A stretch of 19,875 bases of DNA from Chloroflexota bacterium. Its GTDB lineage: Bacteria > Chloroflexota > Anaerolineae > Anaerolineales > Anaerolineaceae. The stretch lies in NCBI GenBank assembly GCA_023434145.1, contig JAEYTI010000285.1, forward strand, positions 1 through 19,875, read 5' to 3'. Positions within the stretch are counted from its first letter, which is position 1. The number at the start of each line of letters is the position of its first letter. The notes under the pieces were generated by a model, which made no database searches, was not told where the DNA came from, and was given only the letters and a program-made list of their open reading frames with translations. Shown piece by piece: positions 14,176-19,875 of the stretch. The position numbers and the translations under genes are program-made.

Positions 14176-15195
14176 ATGGAATTTACGCTGTACCGCGATT
14201 TTGACGATGAACTGGAGCCAGAGTGGAACAGCTTGCTGTCTGAGAGCAGCAGTCACGTGCCGTTTTTGCGTTACGAATATCTGAAGGCATGGTGGCAGAC
14301 GCGCGGCGGCGGCGAATGGCCGCAGGATGCGCAAGTAGTGATTATTGCCGGACGAGAGAATGGACGGCTGGTAGGGATTGCACCGCTGTTCCTGGCGGAT
14401 TGGGAAGACAAACCTTCCCTGCTGCTGCTGGGCAGCATTGAGATTTCTGATTACCTGGATCTGATCGCGCGCCCCGAGGACACGGATGCCTTTGTCGCTG
14501 CGCTGCTTGGTTATCTCTGCTCACCCGATACCGACCTGCCAGAATGGAAATCTCTGGATCTCTACAACGTGTTTGAAAGCTCGCCCACTCTGGCAGCATT
14601 GGAGCAAGCCGCCACGCACCAGGGCGTGCGGTACATTTGCGAGCCGTTCCGCCCATCGCTCTACATTCCACTGCCGGGTGACTGGGAAACCTATCTCGCT
14701 GGGATTGACAAAAAGCAGCGCCACGAGATCCGCCGCAAGATGCGGCGTGCATATGCGGGTGAAAAGCCGGTGCGCTGGTATGCCGTTACAGAGGCGGAAA
14801 CGCTGGATAATGAGATCGACGGCTTTTTGGCGCTGATGGCGCACGATGAAGAAAAGGCAAAGTTCCTCACTCCAACCATGCGGGAAAATTTCCGCATCAC
14901 CATCCGCTGCGCATTTGAGGCGGGCTGTTTGCACCTGGCCTTTTTGGAAATCGGCGGGGAAAAAGCCGCCGCCTATCTCAGCTTTGACTATTTAGAGCGG
15001 TTGTGGGTGTACAATTCTGGCCTCGACCCGCAGTTTATGGAATATTCTCCCGGCTGGGTGCTGCTGGGCGAGATTTTGAAATGGGCGAACGAAAACGGGC
15101 GCAAAGGCTTCGACTTTATGCGCGGCGATGAAGATTACAAGTTCCGATTTGGCGCGCAAAAGCGCGATGTGATGCGGGCGACGGTCGAAAAATAG
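14176..15195 (+). CDS. GNAT-fold acetyltransferase, BioF2/FemAB-like (Acetyltransf_6)
   Basis: A 339-residue double-GNAT protein of the family once annotated 'cellulose biosynthesis CelD/BcsL'. The telling motifs are FLRYEYLKAWW (30-40) near the N-terminus, the basic helix DKKQRHEIRRKMRR (178-191), AAAYLSFDYLERLWVYNSG (264-282) and the C-terminal GFDFMRGDEDYKFRFG (311-326), which matches the family signature 'FDFLRGDEPYK'. Members transfer acyl or aminoacyl groups to sugars or peptidoglycan-like acceptors; the acceptor here is unknown. It is cytoplasmic. The start at 14176 was chosen because the promoter overlaps any longer frame. GGAGG lies only 3 bases before the ATG. It is divergent from the 873-aa gene and is followed after 9 bases by the palindrome pair. 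Confidence 0.85.
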   Translation: MEFTLYRDFDDELEPEWNSLLSESSSHVPFLRYEYLKAWWQTRGGGEWPQDAQVVIIAGRENGRLVGIAPLFLADWEDKPSLLLLGSIEISDYLDLIARPEDTDAFVAALLGYLCSPDTDLPEWKSLDLYNVFESSPTLAALEQAATHQGVRYICEPFRPSLYIPLPGDWETYLAGIDKKQRHEIRRKMRRAYAGEKPVRWYAVTEAETLDNEIDGFLALMAHDEEKAKFLTPTMRENFRITIRCAFEAGCLHLAFLEIGGEKAAAYLSFDYLERLWVYNSGLDPQFMEYSPGWVLLGEILKWANENGRKGFDFMRGDEDYKFRFGAQKRDVMRATVEK

Positions 15196-15204
15196 TTCTT
15201 CATA

Positions 15205-15312
15205 CCTTCCCTCCCCTTCGGGGAGGGACTGAGGGAGGGGCGATATTGGCAAACAATTGCCTTGGTTAGCAAATACCGCCCCTCACCTAACCTCTCCCCG
15301 GAGGGGAGAGGA
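15205..15312. repeat. Composite palindromic repeat (two inverted hairpin units)
   Basis: Unit 1 (15205-15242) contains TCCCTCCCC-TTC-GGGGAGGGA (15208-15228), a perfect 9-bp stem that may close on a UUCG loop. Unit 2 (15277-15312) contains CCTCTCCCC-GGA-GGGGAGAGG (15291-15311), another perfect 9-bp stem. The units are similar to each other in inverted orientation, each with CGCCCCTC at its inner end, and flank 34 bases holding GGCAA-acaa-TTGCC. This is a BIME/MITE-like arrangement. No T-tract follows either stem. From memory, closely similar C/G-rich palindromes are dispersed in many genomes, often beside DUF559 genes. Confidence 0.75.
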
Positions 15313-15353
15313 ATAAGAAATAGGCATTACAGTTGGTCGTGAAGGATTATCTT

Positions 15354-15728
15354 ATGACTGAAACGGATGACAAGCTTCACCGTAAACATCCAACGACGCT
15401 GCAGCGGGCGCGAGACCTTCGAACATTTATGTCACCTTATGAGCGGACATTATGGACCTTGCTTAAAAACCGCCAGATAAACGGGTTGAAGTTCCGCAGG
15501 CAGCGCCCTATTGATCCTTATGTTGTGGATTTTTACTGTGCTGATGCCAGGCTCGTAATTGAACTGGATGGAGATTCGCACCAAGAACGCCGCGGGTATG
15601 ATGCTCAACGAACTGCATACCTCACGGACAAAGGCTATCGCGTGATTCGATTTACCAACGAACAAATAAAAAATGCATGTGAGGATGTGGTCAGCGCAAT
15701 TCTAAAAGCCTGTACCAACTTATTATGA
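15354..15728 (+). CDS. DUF559 (Vsr/restriction-endonuclease-like fold) protein
   Basis: A 124-residue single-domain member of DUF559, related to the very-short-patch repair endonuclease and the PD-(D/E)XK fold. Visible conserved positions are Glu30 (SPYERTLW), the FRRQRPIDPYVVDFYC stretch with Asp59, the catalytic-looking ELDGDSH (Glu70, Asp72, His76), Arg86 and the RVIRF strand (96-100). DNA cleavage is likely from the family, but its biological role is not established. The start at 15354 has AAGGA 7 bases upstream; a TTG at 15333 has no site. Its stop overlaps the next gene's start (ATGA, 15725-15728). By my count its base composition is lower in GC in places (40% in 15421-15480) than in the following gene (62% in 16141-16200). 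With the palindromes upstream this suggests a mobile or recently acquired piece. Confidence 0.88.
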   Translation: MTETDDKLHRKHPTTLQRARDLRTFMSPYERTLWTLLKNRQINGLKFRRQRPIDPYVVDFYCADARLVIELDGDSHQERRGYDAQRTAYLTDKGYRVIRFTNEQIKNACEDVVSAILKACTNLL

Positions 15729-16960
15729 TCAAACCTTCGCTTCCCCTCCCAGAGCCCTTACGCGCGGCTGAAGTGCCTTCCTTTACAAATACATCGGTTG
15801 TGGTGCGTTTGCCTAATATCGCCCGCCGAGTGCTGACAGAAAATCACCTGCCGCCCGAGGCGGTAGAGAAGATCCAGACGTTGATTGCCGAGATCCCCGA
15901 CGCGCCGGTGCGCCTGGTTGAACTGCCGCTAGCGGCTCACGCCGAAGAGTGGGCTGACCACATCCGCCCGTATATCGGCCAGAACTGGCTGGAGATCCCG
16001 TGGTTCTTTGCCGAGGAATACTTCTACGTGCGCATCTTAGAAGCGACGGGCTATTTTACGCCCGGCGACGGGCTGCACCGTGACCCTTACGCCGCGCAGA
16101 AGCAGCTTGGCCTGCTGGCAGCGCGAAAAGACCTGGAAGTGCTTGCGCAGCAAGTGCGAGTCGCGCTGACACTGCCTGAGGAAGGCAAGCACGATGCGTT
16201 CAGCCGGCTGCTGCTGGTGGATCTGTGGGGTAACCAGAATGACCTGAGCATGTGGCCCGTGCGCCAGGATGGCGAGGAGTTAAGCGGCGGCTCGGCAGGA
16301 GCCGAGATACAATCCGCGGAGGAGCACGTGCTGGCCGATGACCGCAGTGCCCTGCTCGAATTTCTCGACAGCCGCAAAGGCCGTGATATCGAAGTGGTCA
16401 TCGTGCTCGACAATGCCGGGTACGAGCTGGCAGCCGACCTGGCGCTGGCAGACTTTTTGCTGGAGAGTAAGCTGGCTGCCCGTGTGGTGCTGCATACCAA
16501 ATCGCATCCGGTATTCGTCTCAGACGCGCTCAATACGGACGTTCACACCACGCTCGATACCATACTGCTCAGCAACAGCTTCGCTGCCAAAGAAATGGCA
16601 GTGCGCCTGCGCATCAGCCTGCTCACCGGGCAGCTTCGCGTGCGCCATCATCCCTTCTGGACCTCACCGCTGCCGCTGTGGGAGATGCCTGATGACCTCC
16701 TCGAAGAACTGCGTACCACTGACCTGCTGATCTCCAAAGGCGATGCCAACTACCGCCGCCTGCTGGATGACCGGCACTGGCCGATTGACCTGCCCTTCCA
16801 GCAAGTAGTGGGCGGGTACCCATTTGGCGTGCTGGCGCTGCGCACGCTTAAATCGGAAATTGCAGTAGGCATCTCACCCGAAAACGTCCCTGCCGACGAT
16901 CCGGACTGGATGATCAACGGCAGGTGGGGGTTGATTCAGTTTTCAACCGCTGTACAATAG
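15725..16960 (+). CDS. DUF89 / ARMT1-like damage-control phosphatase
   Basis: A 411-residue protein of the DUF89 (ARMT1-like, subfamily III) metal-dependent phosphatases, which hydrolyse damaged or surplus phosphometabolites such as sugar phosphates. Key motifs are VLDNAGYELAADL with Asp229, Asn230 and Glu234 (metal and phosphate binding), SKGDANYRRLL with Lys338, Asp340 and Asn342, and ALRTLKSE with Arg373 and Lys376. Length and motif order fit the eukaryote-like branch. The N-terminal all-helical part (about 30-150) is as expected. No signal peptide is present. It overlaps the DUF559 stop by four bases, so it is translated by coupling as the arrangement stands now. The 3' end contains the promoter for cysS. 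Substrate unknown. The assignment is strong from the two motifs. Confidence 0.88.
   Translation: MIKPSLPLPEPLRAAEVPSFTNTSVVVRLPNIARRVLTENHLPPEAVEKIQTLIAEIPDAPVRLVELPLAAHAEEWADHIRPYIGQNWLEIPWFFAEEYFYVRILEATGYFTPGDGLHRDPYAAQKQLGLLAARKDLEVLAQQVRVALTLPEEGKHDAFSRLLLVDLWGNQNDLSMWPVRQDGEELSGGSAGAEIQSAEEHVLADDRSALLEFLDSRKGRDIEVVIVLDNAGYELAADLALADFLLESKLAARVVLHTKSHPVFVSDALNTDVHTTLDTILLSNSFAAKEMAVRLRISLLTGQLRVRHHPFWTSPLPLWEMPDDLLEELRTTDLLISKGDANYRRLLDDRHWPIDLPFQQVVGGYPFGVLALRTLKSEIAVGISPENVPADDPDWMINGRWGLIQFSTAVQ
16931..16958 (+). promoter_or_regulatory. Probable cysS promoter inside the end of the DUF89 gene
   Basis: TTGATT (16931-16936), a 16-base spacer and TACAAT (16953-16958) would start transcription near 16965, giving cysS a leader of about 70 bases that contains the palindrome at 16974-17005. 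A second -10-like TAAAAT (17001-17006) lacks a good -35. Confidence 0.5.
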
Positions 16961-16973
16961 GGCAGGATGCCCC

Positions 16974-17005
16974 TTTTATCACAACTTGCATTAGTTGCGA
17001 TAAAA
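16974..17005. promoter_or_regulatory. Near-perfect palindrome in the cysS leader
   Basis: TTTTATCACAAC (16974-16985) and GTTGCGATAAAA (16994-17005) pair at 11 of 12 positions around an 8-base loop. It lies just after the predicted transcription start and ends 30 bases before the ATG, so it may act as an operator or a leader hairpin. The leader is too short for a T-box. Confidence 0.5.
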
Positions 17006-17035
17006 TAGGCAGACAAAGAACGCCAAGGAACTCTC

Positions 17036-18415
17036 ATGAAACTTCACCTCTTCGACACCTTTACACGCACCGTGCGTGAATTTGAGCCGCTGAATCCCCC
17101 ACAGGTTGGCCTATATACCTGCGGCCCGACCGTATACAACTACGCCCACATCGGAAACCTGCGTACCTACATCTTTGAGGATATCCTTCGCCGCGTGCTG
17201 GAGTTCAACAATTACAAGGTCAAGCACGTGATGAACATCACCGACGTAGGCCATCTTGTTTCGGATGCAGATACAGGCGAAGACAAGATGGAAAAAGGTG
17301 CTCGCCGCACCGGAAAAAGCGCCTGGGATATCGCCAAGTTCTACACGCAGGCCTTCCAGGAGGATCTCGACAGGCTCAACATCCTCCATCCGACCATCTG
17401 GTGCGCCGCGACGGATCACATTCAGGAACAGATCGATATGATCCGCTGCATCGAAGAGAAGGGCTTTACCTACCAAACCTCCGACGGCGTTTACTTCGAT
17501 ACTGCCCGCCTCTCAGACTATGGAGCGCTGGCGCGGTTGGATATCGAAGGCTTGCAGGCAGGAACGCGTGTGGATATGGGCGAAAAGCGCAACCCGACCG
17601 ATTTCGCACTGTGGAAGTTTAGCCCCAAAGGCGAACAGCGCCAGATGGAATGGGACAGCCCATGGGGAACCGGCTTCCCCGGCTGGCACATTGAGTGCTC
17701 GGCGATGTCGGCCAAGTACCTGGGGGCATATTTCGACATCCACACTGGCGGCGAAGATCACATCTCGGTTCACCACACCAATGAGATCGCCCAAACTGAA
17801 GCCTGCCACAACACGCGGCTGGCAAATTTCTGGATGCACGGCTACTTCTTGCAGATGGATGGCGAGAAGATGTCGAAATCATCGGATGAGTTCCTGCGCG
17901 TGCAGGCGCTAATCGATCGCGGGTATGATCCGCTGGCCTATCGCTTCTTCTGCCTCAGCGCCAACTACCGCGCCAAGCTCACCTTAAGCTGGGATGGGCT
18001 GGATGGCGCAGCAAAGGCACTCGACCGCCTGCGCCGGTCGGCTTACGAAATGGGCGAGCCGGGCAGCGTAGACGAAGAATTTATGGACCGCTTCCAAAAG
18101 TCGGTCAATGATGACCTCAATATGCCCGTCGCGGTGGCGCTGGCCTGGGAGCTAATCAAGAGCAGCCTGCCCGCCTCGACCAAGAAAGCGACGATCCTGG
18201 AGTTTGACCGCATCTACGGACTGCGACTGGCGGAATGGAAGCCGAAAGAAGAGGAAGAAGCACCCGCGGAATACGTTGCCCTGCTGGTAGAGCGTACAAA
18301 GGCACGCGCGGAAAAGCGATGGAAAGATGCCGATGCCATCCGCGACCAGATCAGTGCCGCCGGGTACGAAGTGATCGACACGCCACAGGGGCCAAAGCTG
18401 AAGAAAAAAGGATAA
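17036..18415 (+). CDS. cysS: Cysteinyl-tRNA synthetase
   Basis: Charges tRNA-Cys with cysteine in the cytoplasm. At 459 residues it has the standard length of bacterial CysS. The class I HIGH motif is HIGN (38-41) within TVYNYAHIGNLRTY, and the KMSKS motif is at 278-282. Zinc ligands are Cys29 (TCGPTVYN), Cys221 (WHIECSAMS), His246 (SVHHTNE) and Glu250. A DALR-type anticodon-binding helical domain begins near 322, and the basic C-terminus ends GPKLKKKG. AAGGAA (17025-17030) lies 5 bases before the ATG. The promoter is probably at 16931-16958. The CAP/LysM gene follows 7 bases after its stop and should be co-transcribed. Confidence 0.98.
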   Translation: MKLHLFDTFTRTVREFEPLNPPQVGLYTCGPTVYNYAHIGNLRTYIFEDILRRVLEFNNYKVKHVMNITDVGHLVSDADTGEDKMEKGARRTGKSAWDIAKFYTQAFQEDLDRLNILHPTIWCAATDHIQEQIDMIRCIEEKGFTYQTSDGVYFDTARLSDYGALARLDIEGLQAGTRVDMGEKRNPTDFALWKFSPKGEQRQMEWDSPWGTGFPGWHIECSAMSAKYLGAYFDIHTGGEDHISVHHTNEIAQTEACHNTRLANFWMHGYFLQMDGEKMSKSSDEFLRVQALIDRGYDPLAYRFFCLSANYRAKLTLSWDGLDGAAKALDRLRRSAYEMGEPGSVDEEFMDRFQKSVNDDLNMPVAVALAWELIKSSLPASTKKATILEFDRIYGLRLAEWKPKEEEEAPAEYVALLVERTKARAEKRWKDADAIRDQISAAGYEVIDTPQGPKLKKKG

Positions 18416-18422
18416 AGCGTAC

Positions 18423-19448
18423 TTGAACAACGTAGGAAAAATTGTGCTGGCAGTGGCCATTTTGTTCTTTGCCTTCACCGCCATGCCCGCCCACACGCAA
18501 GTTGCATCCGCCGCACCCGCAGCATCAGCGTCCGAGCTGATCAGCGGCGTCAACGCCTACCGTGCCTCCGTTGGGTTGGAGCCGTATGCGGTCGACGGCG
18601 GCTTGATGGCATTGGCGCAGAGCCATTCTGACTATCAGGCGTCGATTGAAACCTGCACCCACCTGCGCGCCGATGGCAGCGGGCCAGGCGATTACGGCAT
18701 CTCCGCCGAGAATATCGCCTGCGGGCAGAGCCTTTCGGTAGAAGGCGCCATCTACAACCAATGGGCCGACAACCTGCACCTCTCTACCATGTTAGGTCCA
18801 ACGACCGGGCTGGTAGGCGCGGGAATGGCTGTTTCGAACGGCACGATCTACTACACGCTGACGGTTAAGCGTGGCTCGGGCAGCTTTTCCTATACCTCTC
18901 CCCAGAATATTGGGGACGACTCGTCTGCGCAAAACCAGGCGGAGAGCCAGGCCGCGAACGGGAATACTAACTTCGCCGCCGCGCAGCAGCTCGCCGCCAC
19001 CAACACGCCCAACGCGGATGGATCCATTTCGCACATTGTCCAGTATGGCGAGACACTTGTTGGCATCGCGGAACTATACGGCATTCCGCTCAGTGAACTG
19101 ATTGGCATCAACAAGCTGGACCCAAACAACCCGGTAATCTACGAGCGGCAGGCGATTCTTATCCGTCTGGCTTTTACGCCCACGCCTTTTATCACCACAA
19201 CGTTTACCCCCCGCCCGCCCACGCGCACGCCGATGCCTTCGCGAACTCCGCGCCCCACGCACACGGCCACGGTGTACCATACGCCGCAGCCAACGGCAAC
19301 GGCCACCGCTGAGCCGCTGATCAAGGTGCCTTCATTGGATACGCTCGGGCCGATGCGCAATGTGATGGCGTATGCGTTCATCGGAATCAGTGTGGTGGGC
19401 CTGCTCGTGCTGCTGTTCACCTCGTTCCTACCCGGGCGCAAAAACTGA
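18423..19448 (+). CDS. Secreted, membrane-anchored CAP (SCP/PR1-like) + LysM protein
   Basis: A 341-residue envelope protein. Residues 1-30 form a signal peptide (short basic start, hydrophobic core VLAVAILFFAFTA, then AHTQVASA). A CAP/SCP domain (about 36-148) keeps His68 (QSHSDYQ) and Glu96 (AENIACG), with Cys78 and Cys100 possibly disulphide-bonded, and the late HLSTMLGP and GAGMAV motifs. A LysM domain (about 203-248, HIVQYGETLVGIAELYGI) should bind peptidoglycan or a similar glycan. A Thr/Pro-rich stalk (250-297) leads to a C-terminal membrane helix (about 313-335) and a basic RKN end, so the domains face outside. The start is TTG at 18423; AAGGA (18408-18412) lies 10 bases upstream and overlaps the end of cysS. 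CAP proteins vary in function and none can be assigned here. Confidence 0.88.
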   Translation: MNNVGKIVLAVAILFFAFTAMPAHTQVASAAPAASASELISGVNAYRASVGLEPYAVDGGLMALAQSHSDYQASIETCTHLRADGSGPGDYGISAENIACGQSLSVEGAIYNQWADNLHLSTMLGPTTGLVGAGMAVSNGTIYYTLTVKRGSGSFSYTSPQNIGDDSSAQNQAESQAANGNTNFAAAQQLAATNTPNADGSISHIVQYGETLVGIAELYGIPLSELIGINKLDPNNPVIYERQAILIRLAFTPTPFITTTFTPRPPTRTPMPSRTPRPTHTATVYHTPQPTATATAEPLIKVPSLDTLGPMRNVMAYAFIGISVVGLLVLLFTSFLPGRKN

Positions 19449-19453
19449 CCGTA

Positions 19454-19495
19454 TTCAGGCCAATCGATGATCACGATTGGCCTGAAATCCATTTT
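19454..19495 (+). terminator. Hairpin after the CAP/LysM gene (terminator-like)
   Basis: A perfect 13-bp stem, TTCAGGCCAATCG (19454-19466) with its complement (19474-19486), has a 7-base loop. Only a weak ATCCATTTT follows, so termination by this hairpin alone may be leaky. It begins 6 bases after the stop codon. Confidence 0.6.
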
Positions 19496-19516
19496 CGGGA
19501 GCATGCGAAAGATGTC

Positions 19517-19564
19517 AGGTTGTGGAAGGATGTGCTGCGCGCATCTCTCCACAACCTCAATTTT
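19517..19564 (+). terminator. Second terminator-like hairpin
   Basis: AGGTTGTGGA (19517-19526) pairs perfectly with TCCACAACCT (19548-19557), with an inner GATG/CATC stem, and CAATTTT follows. In tandem with the hairpin just upstream it insulates the strong promoters on its right, whose first -35 begins 10 bases later. Confidence 0.6.
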
Positions 19565-19573
19565 CAAATACCC

Positions 19574-19602
19574 TTGACAGGTTCTGGTCGGGGGTGTAAA
19601 AT
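19574..19602 (+). promoter_or_regulatory. Strong tandem promoter P1
   Basis: Consensus TTGACA (19574-19579), a 17-base spacer and TAAAAT (19597-19602) with a TG immediately before it, then a GC-rich discriminator. It shares CCCTTGACAG, TGTAAAATC and CCTCG with P2, exactly 140 bases downstream. Confidence 0.8.
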
Positions 19603-19713
19603 CCTGCCTCGTTGCCTGAGAGAAGAAATTGTCAGACAATCAGCGAGCAGGAACCTGGCTGGGCTTTCCGGAAAGTAAAATGGAAAGAAATCCGATAAAA
19701 AATGGATGAACCC

Positions 19714-19742
19714 TTGACAGACCTGAAGTGATGATGTAAAAT
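19714..19742 (+). promoter_or_regulatory. Strong tandem promoter P2
   Basis: TTGACA (19714-19719), a 17-base spacer and TAAAAT (19737-19742), with the same flanking words as P1. Paired consensus promoters with CG-rich discriminators are typical of rRNA operons. Confidence 0.8.
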
Positions 19743-19875
19743 CACGACCTCGCAAGCAAAACAGGGTCAACCCCGCGGTAACGCGGAGACCGAAACAAGC
19801 GAAACGGCAAGATCGTCGGGATGACGAGGGGAGCGGCCGGTGCAACAGTAGAAGTACGACTGAAGGCATCGGTTT
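19743..19875 (+). other. Transcribed leader of a strongly expressed unit (possibly an rRNA operon)
   Basis: This 133-base stretch lies downstream of P2. It has a small hairpin CCGCG-GTAA-CGCGG (19773-19786) and no recognisable tRNA, 16S start or canonical boxA. An 18-codon frame beginning with ATG at 19821 is open to the window edge but has no clear ribosome site. An rRNA leader is my preferred reading from the promoters; another stable RNA or a ribosomal-protein gene is possible. Confidence 0.4.

Noticed and set aside
19564..19869. 101-codon minus-strand frame at the right edge
   Set aside because: It runs through both strong promoters and a terminator; composition is serine/leucine/phenylalanine-rich with no domain.
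19821..19875. Open 18-codon frame starting ATG at the right edge
   Set aside because: Too short, no clear ribosome site, and the promoter context favours a stable-RNA leader.

Overview
This 19.9 kb window looks like ordinary chromosome of a Chloroflexota bacterium, probably of the Anaerolineae type. That assignment is an inference. It rests on moderately GC-rich coding DNA with strong GGAGG ribosome sites and frequent TTG/GTG starts, an FG-GAP secreted protein ending in a short 'LFLPFLRR'-type tail, a CAP+LysM protein with a Thr/Pro-rich stalk, a PP2C-like/transmembrane/propeller giant, and an ARMT1-like DUF89 phosphatase. No rRNA, tRNA, CRISPR array, transposase or phage gene is visible.

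Left part (1-5202): the first codons of a minus-strand gene run off the left edge. A 597-base non-coding stretch follows, with several RNA-like hairpins. Next comes a small orphan gene (623-901) with its own promoter, an operator-like repeat, an attenuator-like hairpin in its leader and a very long perfect hairpin in its 3' UTR. Then an alpha/beta hydrolase (1123-2262), an eight-repeat FG-GAP secreted protein (2354-4375) and, convergent with it and sharing its stop bases, a luciferase-like flavin oxidoreductase.

Middle (5203-11124): a divergent regulatory region leads into a compact plus-strand run. It holds a PAS-PAS-HisKA_3 histidine kinase without a neighbouring response regulator, a SAM methyltransferase 3 bases later, and a PolX polymerase/PHP nuclease that keeps all PHP metal ligands but appears to lack the third polymerase aspartate. 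A six-helix membrane diguanylate cyclase with an intact GGDEF site and I-site converges on PolX.

Right (11344-19875): a minus-strand 873-residue membrane protein joins a degenerate PP2C-like domain to an extracytoplasmic propeller-like domain. Divergent from it is a GNAT (BioF2/FemAB-like) acetyltransferase. After that comes a pair of inverted CCCTCCCC/GGGGAGGG palindromes, then a lone DUF559 (Vsr-like) nuclease translationally coupled by ATGA overlap to a DUF89 phosphatase. cysS (promoter plus a near-perfect leader palindrome) and a CAP/LysM membrane-anchored protein form the last operon, closed by two hairpins. The right edge holds two near-identical TTGACA-17-TAAAAT promoters exactly 140 bases apart, which look like the tandem promoters of an rRNA operon or another very highly expressed unit starting outside the window.

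Most genes are housekeeping, signalling or envelope functions rather than an obvious defence or mobile island. The items most worth pursuing are the palindrome/DUF559 unit, the pseudo-PP2C membrane sensor, the PolX polymerase-site substitution, and the hairpin-rich architecture of the small gene at 623-901.
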